Shown one piece after another: positions 1 to 6,574 of a stretch of DNA of 6,574 nucleotides. The stretch comes from Pseudomonadota bacterium. GTDB lineage: Bacteria; Pseudomonadota; Alphaproteobacteria; Caulobacterales; Caulobacteraceae. The stretch spans positions 1 to 6,574 of the forward strand of contig JAEYNH010000224.1 of the NCBI GenBank assembly GCA_023412655.1, written 5' to 3'. Under the pieces are notes generated by a model. That model saw only the letters and a program-made list of their open reading frames with translations, made no database searches and was not told where the DNA came from. Each line of letters starts with the position of its first letter. Position 1 is the stretch's first letter. The translations under genes and the position numbers were made by a program.

Positions 1-59
1 GCGGTTCGGCGGGCGTGCCGGGCGCCACAGAGCGGCCGGTGGCGCCGGGCGAGCGCTGA
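1..59 (+). CDS. possible C-terminal tail of an upstream gene
   Basis: The third plus-strand frame is open from the window edge to a TGA at 57-59 and would encode a tail reading GSAGVPGATERPVAPGER. It would converge on the methyltransferase, whose stop codon begins 7 bp further on. Third-position GC is high, but the other two frames are equally GC-rich and also open over this short stretch, so composition does not select the frame. A minus-strand gene starting near 28 (GTG) cannot be excluded. No domain can be recognised in 18 residues, so this is a weak call that needs the sequence to the left. Confidence 0.22.
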   Translation, partial: GSAGVPGATERPVAPGER

Positions 60-66
60 GGCGCCG

Positions 67-843
67 CTAGCCCTCCCAGCGCCCGGCCAGCCAGCGGCCG
101 GGGCTGAGCTTGGGGCCGACCTTGTAGATGGCCGTGATGGAATCGACGATCTCGATGCGGCCGAGCTCTTCGCGCGGGGCCACGGTCTCATGATGGCCGT
201 GGTACCAGCCGTGCATGTCGTCGATCAGCTCCTTGACCATCTCGATGCCGGTGCCCGGCCGGCGCAGGGCGCCTTCGAAGCCGCCCCAGTAGGAGGTGTG
301 CAGGTCCTCGATCAGATAGACCCCGCCGGGCGCCAGGCGCGGCCACAACGCCCGGAAGGAGGCGCGCTGGTGACGGCCGAAATGGGATCCGTCGTCCAGC
401 ACCACGTCGAGGCCGCCCATCTCGTCCACCACCGAGGCCAGGAAGGCCGGGTCGTCCTGTGAGCCGATACGGACCTGGTTGGGCGGGGTGACGCGGGCGG
501 CGCAGGCCGGGTCGATGTCGACGCCGAACAGGATGGCCCCGGGACCGAAGTAGCGGCGCCACAGGTCGAGGGAGCCGCCCTGGAAGACGCCGATCTCCAG
601 CATGCGCAGCGGCCGCTCGGCGTTGAGGGCCCGGTAGGGGGCGAACACCCGGTCGTAGAACGGCAGGTAGTGGGTCCACTTGGTCACCCCGCGCCCGTCG
701 CTGTCGTAGAACATCTGCTCCAGCGGCCCGGGATCGGGCGAGCGGCGGCGGAGCATGTCCTCTTCCTTCAGGCGCATCTGCTCGATGGGCAGCAGCTTGG
801 GGCCGAAAGGCTGGGCGGGGCGGGGCGGGGAGGTCTCGCTCAT
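67..843 (-). CDS. class I SAM-dependent methyltransferase, MycE/ElmMI-like
   Basis: This 258-residue protein probably transfers a methyl group from S-adenosylmethionine to a sugar or other small-molecule hydroxyl in the cytoplasm. Visible motifs are the SAM-binding loop LEIGVFQGGS at about 82-91, GVDIDP with Asp109/Asp111 at the end of the second strand, VLDDGSH at 148-154, and GGVYLIEDLHTSYW at 173-186. The DDGSH plus IEDLHTSYW pair is typical of the metal-dependent macrolide/tetracenomycin sugar O-methyltransferases (MycE, ElmMI) and their many uncharacterised relatives; the acidic pairs would hold the metal. I chose the ATG at 841-843 because codons from there on end almost always in G or C and the alternative ATG at 877-879 adds only 12 weakly biased codons. 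A much longer upstream extension is open by chance. The gene is divergent from the kinase cluster, and no glycosyltransferase or polyketide gene is visible, so the substrate is unknown. A cephalosporin-hydroxylase-like (CmcI) assignment is the main alternative. Confidence 0.85.
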   Translation of the reverse strand: MSETSPPRPAQPFGPKLLPIEQMRLKEEDMLRRRSPDPGPLEQMFYDSDGRGVTKWTHYLPFYDRVFAPYRALNAERPLRMLEIGVFQGGSLDLWRRYFGPGAILFGVDIDPACAARVTPPNQVRIGSQDDPAFLASVVDEMGGLDVVLDDGSHFGRHQRASFRALWPRLAPGGVYLIEDLHTSYWGGFEGALRRPGTGIEMVKELIDDMHGWYHGHHETVAPREELGRIEIVDSITAIYKVGPKLSPGRWLAGRWEG

Positions 844-939
844 GGGCGGCAAGCTACCCCTTTGGCCGACCGGCGTCATGGGGCGCCGGGGGCTCGCGGC
901 GGCGGACGGGGCCGCCGTAACGCAAATTCGAATGGCGCG

Positions 940-964
940 GGAACGCGGCGCCGGCCAGGGCGTT
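940..964 (+). promoter_or_regulatory. EcfG/SigT-type general stress promoter, exact consensus
   Basis: GGAAC at 940-944 is followed by exactly 16 bases and then CGTT at 961-964. This matches the known alphaproteobacterial EcfG (SigT in Caulobacter) consensus GGAAC-N16/17-CGTT at all nine positions. Transcription would go rightward from about 970. The first plausible gene downstream is the small secreted protein at 1171, which would have a leader of about 200 nt containing two inverted repeats; the hybrid kinase follows. An uncharacterised small RNA is an alternative product. The match is seen directly; its activity is inferred. Confidence 0.55.
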
Positions 965-1007
965 TCCGCTGCGACCGCACGAATTCCCCCCGCGTGACGG
1001 TCGAAAC

Positions 1008-1060
1008 GGCCGGCTCCGCCTATTCCCCTCGCAATCCCCTGGACCCGAGCGGAGCCGGCC
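1008..1060. repeat. perfect 12-bp inverted repeat, 29-nt loop
   Basis: GGCCGGCTCCGC at 1008-1019 is exactly complementary to GCGGAGCCGGCC at 1049-1060, separated by 29 bases. In RNA it would form a stable GC-rich stem near the 5' end of either divergent transcript: about 40 nt downstream of the predicted EcfG start on the plus strand, or immediately after a TATTAT-type start on the minus strand. No T-run follows either arm, so it does not look like an intrinsic terminator. It could also be a paired protein-binding site with half-sites about four helical turns apart. Confidence 0.7.
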
Positions 1061-1105
1061 AACTTCCCCTGATAATACCGTAGTTTAGAACGTTTTCCTG
1101 TCCAA

Positions 1106-1121
1106 GTTCCCAGATGGGAAC
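1106..1121. promoter_or_regulatory. 7+7 bp palindrome, candidate operator
   Basis: GTTCCCA (1106-1112) and TGGGAAC (1115-1121) form perfect inverted arms around a 2-bp centre. A centre this tight suits a dimeric repressor site better than an RNA hairpin. The right arm contains GGAAC (1117-1121), which with a 17-base spacer precedes TGTT at 1139-1142, a one-mismatch EcfG-like promoter; a protein bound here would cover its -35 element. The start codon of the secreted protein is 50 bp downstream. The spacing GTTC-N8-GAAC does not fit the alphaproteobacterial LexA box (GTTC-N7-GTTC). Confidence 0.4.
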
Positions 1122-1170
1122 CTTGCGCCGGATTCGGGTGTTTGGCCGCCCGATGACCTTCGTTCGACAT

Positions 1171-1371
1171 ATGGCCGACACCGCCAGGCTGGTCCTGGCC
1201 GGGGCGGCTCTGGCGGCGGTCCTGGGCACGGGCGCCGGGGCGGCGCTGCGCCCCGACTTCGAGGCCCGGGAGGCGCGGGCCGCGCCGCAGCAGCTGATCC
1301 TCAGCGGGGCCCAGCTGGCCAGCGCCGAGGCGGCGGGCCTGGGCTGGCCCCAGCCGGGCGCCGCCAGCTAG
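1171..1371 (+). CDS. small secreted protein of unknown family
   Basis: This 66-residue protein has a signal-peptide layout: MADTAR, a hydrophobic stretch of about 17 residues rich in Leu/Ala/Gly, and a likely cleavage site near AGA-A at about 24-25. The mature part is only about 42 residues, Ala-rich with a charged start (RPDFEAREAR), a QLILSG segment and a GLGWPQPG end, and it has no cysteine. I chose the ATG at 1171 over in-frame ATGs at 1114 and 1153 because from 1171 all codons but one end in G or C, whereas about a third of the 19 preceding codons end in A or T. That places the palindrome and promoter-like elements in non-coding DNA. No Shine-Dalgarno sequence is evident. The gene lies 55 bp ahead of the hybrid kinase in the same direction, so a periplasmic accessory to that sensor is possible but unproven. 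I recognise no family. Confidence 0.6.
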   Translation: MADTARLVLAGAALAAVLGTGAGAALRPDFEAREARAAPQQLILSGAQLASAEAAGLGWPQPGAAS

Positions 1372-1384
1372 GCGCGGAGCCTGG

Positions 1385-1398
1385 CCGTTAACGGATTC
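1385..1398. promoter_or_regulatory. palindrome CCGTTAACGG with adjoining GATTC
   Basis: A perfect 10-bp palindrome (1385-1394) sits between the secreted-protein stop and the hybrid-kinase start and abuts GATTC (1394-1398), which is a GANTC site for the CcrM methyltransferase of Caulobacterales. It contains the only TTAA I find in the window; TTAA is half of the CtrA box TTAA-N7-TTAA, but the second half is absent. It may belong to a separate promoter for the kinase. No clear -35/-10 pair accompanies it. Confidence 0.25.
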
Positions 1399-1426
1399 CC
1401 CAGGCCTTCAGTCCACCAATGGTTGC

Positions 1427-3928
<2,502 letters not shown>

Positions 3929-3996
3929 CCGGAGCGCCCCGGGGACGGGCGCGAGCTTGACGGTCCGGGGTCCCGGGCGAACAGTGCGATATCCGC

Positions 3997-4004
3997 GGGA
4001 ATCT
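3997..4004 (+). promoter_or_regulatory. weak ribosome site and GAATC before the HWE kinase start
   Basis: GGGA at 3997-4000 lies 4 bases before ATG 4005 and is a weak Shine-Dalgarno match. It supports 4005 over the TTG start at 3957, as does codon use: 7 of the 16 codons between 3957 and 4005 end in A or T, against very few afterwards. It overlaps GAATC (3999-4003), a GANTC methylation site. A TTGACG word at 3957-3962 could be a -35 element, but I see no -10 at proper spacing. Confidence 0.35.
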
Positions 4005-5780
4005 ATGGTGCTCCGACGAACGAGCTACACGGACCTCGCGAGCCTCGGGGAGGGGGCGCCGAAACGGCTCGTGCAGCTGAGCGTCGCCCTCGCCGCGACG
4101 GCGCTGGCGCTTGCCCTGCAGCTGCTGATCCAGCGGACGGTCCCGGGCGCGGCCGCCTTCATCCTGCTCTATCCCGCGATGCTGGGCGCGGCCCTGGCGG
4201 CCGGCTGGGAATCGGGCGCGGTGACCCTGGTGCTGGGCGGGCTGCTGACCCGCTGGATGGCGGTGCAGACGCAATCGTCGCTGATCATCGACACCCCGGC
4301 GACCATCGTCACCCTGGCGCTCTATGGGGCCACGGGGGCGACGGTGATCATGCTGGCCCAGGCCTATCGCACCGCGGCTACCACCCTGGCCCAGGAGCGC
4401 CGGGCCCTGTCGGAGAGCGAGGCCCGGCTGGACCTGGCGACCCGGGCGGCGGGGGTGGGCGTCTGGGACTGGGACCTCGAGACCAACGACATGGTGGTCT
4501 CGGAAGAAGCCAAGGAGATCTTCGGCCTGCCGCCGGGCCGCCCGGTGACCCGGGGGCAGATCGTCTCGGCCACCTATCGGCCGGACCGGGAGGCCGCCTG
4601 GAGCCAGGTGGAGCGGGCGCTGGACCCGGACGTGCGCGATCCCAGCCCCTACGAGTACCGCATCGTGCGCCAGAGCGACGGCGAGCTTCGCTGGGTGTGG
4701 GCCATCGGCGAGCCGGTTTTCGCCGAGGTGGACGGGGGGATGAAGGCGGTCCGCTATGTGGGCACGGTCCAGGACATCACCGAGCGCAAGCTGGCGGAGG
4801 ACGCGGTGCGGGCCTCGGAGCGGCGGCTGCGGCTGGCGCTGGAGGCCGGCCGGATGGCGGTGTGGCGGGTGGACATGGACCTGGGGCTGATACCCACCCC
4901 CGAGCTGAATCGCCTGCTGGGCTTTGCCTCCGACGCCAAGCCGAGCGTGCAGGAGGTGATCGCCGGCTACATGCCCGGTGAGGTGGAGCGGGTGCGGGGC
5001 GTGATCGCCCAGGCCCTGGCGAAGGGGGAGCGCTTCTTCGAGATCGAGTACCGGCACCGGCGCCAGGACGGCCGGGTGCTGTGGCTGCTGAACCGCTCGG
5101 AGCTGACCCTGGACGCCGAGGGGCGGCCGGTGAACGCCCTGGGGGTGGTGATGGACATCACCGAGCGCAAGGCGGACGAGGAGCGGCTGAAGCTGCTGGC
5201 CCGGGAGGTGGATCACCGGGCCAACAATCTGATGACCGTGATCCAGGGCACCGTGACCCTGTCGCAGGCCGACACCCCCGAGGCGCTGAAGGAGGTCATC
5301 GTCGGCCGGATCAGCGCCCTGGCCCGGGCGCATCAGCTGCTGTCGGAGGCGCGCTGGCAGGGCGCGGACCTGCGGCGGCTGGTGGAGGAGGAGCTGCTGG
5401 CCTTCAGCCTGGGGGAGGATTCCCGGGTGACAATCGAGGGCGACAGCCTGGCCCTGCCGCCGGCGGCGGCCCAGTCCCTGGCCATGGCGCTGCATGAACT
5501 GGCCACCAATGCGGCCAAGTACGGGGCCCTCAGCCGGCCCGGCGGGCGGGTGGAGGTGAGATGGAAGGGCGGTGGGCGCGAGCCGCTGGTGCTGACCTGG
5601 ACCGAGACGGGCGGGCCGCCGGTGAGCCCGCCGAAGCGGCGCGGCCTGGGCACCCAGATCCTCGCCCGGGCGCTGGCCGGCGCCCTCGGCGGCTCGACGA
5701 AGATGGATTGGCGGCCCGAGGGGCTGAAGTGCACCCTGACCCTGCCGGTCCAGCCGAGCGGGCCCGAGATGATCGGCTGA
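4005..5780 (+). CDS. HWE-family sensor histidine kinase, DUF4118-like membrane domain and two PAS domains
   Basis: This 591-residue protein is a membrane sensor kinase of the HWE family, which is largely alphaproteobacterial. Residues ~22-120 contain about four hydrophobic helices resembling the KdpD-type DUF4118 domain (FILLYPAMLGAALAAGWESG at 52-71). Two PAS/PAC units follow: ~140-262, with the PAS_3-like start GVWDWDL and the end VQDITERK, and ~268-390, ending VMDITERK. The H-box is LAREVDHRANNLM with His404. The family-defining residues are present: His497 in the N-box HELATNAAKYGALS and the W-x-E in LTWTETGG (Trp532, Glu534), then RRGLGTQIL (547-550 GLGT). There is no receiver domain and no response regulator gene next to it, so the partner is elsewhere; HWE/HisKA_2 kinases commonly phosphorylate PhyR or single-domain receivers. 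The gene is 76 bp behind the hybrid kinase in the same direction. The usual Lys of the HRxKN H-box is Asn407 here. Confidence 0.92.
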   Translation: MVLRRTSYTDLASLGEGAPKRLVQLSVALAATALALALQLLIQRTVPGAAAFILLYPAMLGAALAAGWESGAVTLVLGGLLTRWMAVQTQSSLIIDTPATIVTLALYGATGATVIMLAQAYRTAATTLAQERRALSESEARLDLATRAAGVGVWDWDLETNDMVVSEEAKEIFGLPPGRPVTRGQIVSATYRPDREAAWSQVERALDPDVRDPSPYEYRIVRQSDGELRWVWAIGEPVFAEVDGGMKAVRYVGTVQDITERKLAEDAVRASERRLRLALEAGRMAVWRVDMDLGLIPTPELNRLLGFASDAKPSVQEVIAGYMPGEVERVRGVIAQALAKGERFFEIEYRHRRQDGRVLWLLNRSELTLDAEGRPVNALGVVMDITERKADEERLKLLAREVDHRANNLMTVIQGTVTLSQADTPEALKEVIVGRISALARAHQLLSEARWQGADLRRLVEEELLAFSLGEDSRVTIEGDSLALPPAAAQSLAMALHELATNAAKYGALSRPGGRVEVRWKGGGREPLVLTWTETGGPPVSPPKRRGLGTQILARALAGALGGSTKMDWRPEGLKCTLTLPVQPSGPEMIG

Positions 5781-5786
5781 GCGAGG

Positions 5787-5945
5787 TCAGCTCTTGGGGG
5801 AGCGCTTCATGAACACCTGGACGGCCAGGACGATGATGCAGACGACGAGCAGGAAGCCGGCGATGGCCCGAGCGGCGTCGACGAGGAAGCCGACGATCGC
5901 CAGGGCGACGATGGCGGCGAGGAGGATGGCGATCCACTTACCCAT
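5787..5945 (-). CDS. 52-residue two-helix inner-membrane protein
   Basis: This short protein has two hydrophobic segments (about residues 4-21 and 27-46) joined by VDAARA and ends in a basic tail, MKRSPKS, which suggests that both ends are cytoplasmic. The size and layout resemble small stress-associated membrane proteins such as DUF1328/YtjA, but the glycine pattern of that family is not clearly present, so I assign no family. The stop is 6 bp from the HWE kinase stop on the opposite strand (convergent). The ATG at 5943-5945 gives a compact protein; the longer upstream open frame loses membrane character and is ignored. A one-mismatch EcfG-type promoter lies directly upstream. Confidence 0.75.
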   Translation of the reverse strand: MGKWIAILLAAIVALAIVGFLVDAARAIAGFLLVVCIIVLAVQVFMKRSPKS

Positions 5946-5953
5946 GTCTATGC

Positions 5954-5978
5954 AATGGCCAAGCCGGCAAGATGTTCC
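5954..5978 (-). promoter_or_regulatory. EcfG-like promoter candidate, one mismatch
   Basis: On the minus strand GGAAC (5978-5974) is followed by 16 bases and CATT (5957-5954), one base away from the CGTT consensus. Initiation would fall within a few bases of the ATG at 5945, so the mRNA would be leaderless or nearly so, a known arrangement in Caulobacter. The match is partial and could be chance, although a second exact promoter of this type exists in the window. Confidence 0.25.
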
Positions 5979-6010
5979 GGTCAAGCTTTCGTTCCCCGGC
6001 GTCTGCGGTC

Positions 6011-6039
6011 TTGAAATCGCCACGGCGCAGGCATTGGAT
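6011..6039 (+). promoter_or_regulatory. sigma-70-like promoter candidate for the membrane protein/lipoprotein pair
   Basis: TTGAAA (6011-6016) matches five of six bases of the -35 consensus. A 17-base spacer leads to TTGGAT (6034-6039), which matches three of six at -10. The start would be around 6046, giving a leader of about 40 nt before the ATG at 6087. The weak -10 makes this tentative. Confidence 0.28.
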
Positions 6040-6086
6040 TGCGGGTGCGGTGCGTCGGGCGCCGCGGCACACCAAAGGCGAACAGC

Positions 6087-6452
6087 ATGAGGGACGCCCT
6101 CCGGCAGGCGCTGACCCACCGCATCACCAGTCTCGCGTCGGCCACGGCCGCGCTGACCATGGGCGTGCTCCTTGCGCTCTCCTGGAGCACGTGGACCGTC
6201 GAGCGGACGGCCCTGGAGCGGCGGATCACCCATCTGACCGAGCAGGCGGAGCGTTCCAAGGCCCTGTGGAAGACGCAGCTGGCCGCCTGCCATGCGGCCG
6301 GGCCCGGCGAGCGGTTGACGACGGCGGCCTACGATGCGCCGGCGGACGCCCGGGACGCGACCCAGCGGCTGCTCACCGAGCAGCCCGAGGGGATCGACGT
6401 CTGCGCCCGGATGGAAAGCGCGGACCAGAACGTGCTCTCGACCCTGAAATGA
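6087..6452 (+). CDS. single-pass membrane protein with periplasmic coiled coil
   Basis: This 121-residue protein has a short basic N-terminus (MRDALRQALTHR), one transmembrane helix at about 15-33, and a charged heptad-like stretch at ~37-62 (VERTALERRITHLTEQAERS) predicted to be helical coiled coil. A periplasmic tail follows with two cysteines, Cys68 and Cys106. I chose the ATG at 6087 because AAAGG (6074-6078) lies at a reasonable distance upstream and the hydrophobic segment is then N-terminal; the extension from 6039 is basic and low in coding character. The stop overlaps the next start as ATGA, so the two genes are translationally coupled. No named family is recognised; the topology matches i-spanins of phage lysis cassettes but also generic envelope proteins. 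Confidence 0.75.
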   Translation: MRDALRQALTHRITSLASATAALTMGVLLALSWSTWTVERTALERRITHLTEQAERSKALWKTQLAACHAAGPGERLTTAAYDAPADARDATQRLLTEQPEGIDVCARMESADQNVLSTLK

Positions 6453-6574
6453 TCAAGGCACAGCGGACGGGGGCGCTCGTGCTTGGCCTGGCCGCCATGG
6501 CGCTGGCCGGCTGCGAGACGCTGTCGGGACATCGCAAGGTGGAGCCGGCGCCGCCGCCGCCGGTGCTGGCCCTG
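6449..6574 (+). CDS. proline-rich lipoprotein, partial at the right edge
   Basis: The reading frame starts at the ATG that overlaps the preceding stop by four bases and runs open for 42 codons to the window edge. It begins MIKAQR, followed by a hydrophobic segment and the lipobox LAGC, with the lipidated cysteine at residue 22, then ETLSGHRKVEPAPPPP. This is a clear signal-peptidase II lipoprotein. Residue +2 is Glu rather than the Asp inner-membrane retention signal, so outer-membrane localisation is likely. The frame is too short to appear as a complete gene here, and its final length is unknown. Coupling to the coiled-coil membrane protein suggests that the products act as a pair across the periplasm. 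Confidence 0.72.
   Translation, partial: MIKAQRTGALVLGLAAMALAGCETLSGHRKVEPAPPPPVLAL

Larger units (their letters stand above)
844..1170. other. 327-bp divergent intergenic control region
   Basis: No convincing gene lies here; the frames that stay open lose the strong G/C third-position bias of the neighbours. The region separates the leftward methyltransferase from the rightward small secreted protein and kinases. It holds an EcfG-type promoter match, a long inverted repeat, a short palindrome, repeated TTCCCC-like words, and a locally AT-rich block at about 1071-1099. That block contains GATAAT on the plus strand and TATTAT on the minus strand, either of which could be a -10 element, although no good -35 hexamer sits 16-18 bp from them. 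Confidence 0.7.

Noticed and set aside
41..65. GGCGCC copies at 41 and 60 as a bidirectional terminator between convergent genes
   Set aside because: GGCGCC is itself palindromic and common here; the stem cannot be extended and no T-run is present.
994..1083. 29-codon GTG open frame downstream of the EcfG promoter
   Set aside because: About a third of its codons end in A or T, unlike every real gene in the window; there is no ribosome site, and it spans both arms of the inverted repeat.
3934..3952. GCGCCC...GGGCGC hairpin (6-bp stem, 7-nt loop) after the hybrid kinase stop, as a terminator
   Set aside because: The stem is short and followed by GAGCTTGACGG without a T-run; such hairpins are frequent by chance in this composition.
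4772..5175. Repeated GACATCACCGAGCGCAAG in the HWE kinase
   Set aside because: It encodes the conserved DITERK end of each PAS/PAC unit, so the similarity follows from protein conservation and codon bias, not from a mobile or regulatory repeat.

Overview
The window is very GC-rich DNA with almost exclusively G/C third codon positions in its genes. The combination of a MASE1 hybrid histidine kinase, an HWE-family histidine kinase, an exact match to the alphaproteobacterial general-stress (EcfG/SigT) promoter consensus, and GANTC sites just ahead of gene starts suggests an alphaproteobacterium. Caulobacteraceae (Caulobacter/Phenylobacterium-like) is the most likely family, but that placement is an inference from content, not from an alignment.

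Layout: (1) 1-59, possibly the tail of a gene running in from the left. (2) 67-843, minus strand, a class I SAM-dependent methyltransferase resembling the MycE/ElmMI sugar O-methyltransferases. (3) 844-1170, a 327-bp divergent control region holding an exact GGAAC-N16-CGTT promoter, a perfect 12-bp inverted repeat, a 7+7 bp palindrome and phased CCCCT-type repeats. (4) 1171-1371, a small secreted protein of unknown family. (5) 1427-3928, a membrane hybrid sensor kinase (MASE1-PAS-HisKA-HATPase-REC). (6) 4005-5780, a DUF4118-like/PAS/PAS HWE histidine kinase. (7) 5787-5945, minus strand, a 52-residue two-helix membrane protein whose stop lies 6 bp from the kinase stop. (8) 6087-6452 and 6449-6574 (open at the right edge), a single-pass coiled-coil membrane protein overlapping by ATGA a proline-rich lipoprotein.

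How the genes may work together: items 4-6 lie in one direction with gaps of 55 and 76 bp and may be partly co-transcribed. Neither kinase has a stand-alone response regulator beside it, so both look like orphan sensors. HWE/HisKA_2 kinases often feed the PhyR-NepR-EcfG stress pathway, so a consensus EcfG promoter upstream of this cluster suggests stress-controlled expression, possibly with feedback. The last two genes look like an envelope-spanning inner-membrane/outer-membrane pair with the layout of phage spanins; this is speculative because the lipoprotein is cut by the window edge.
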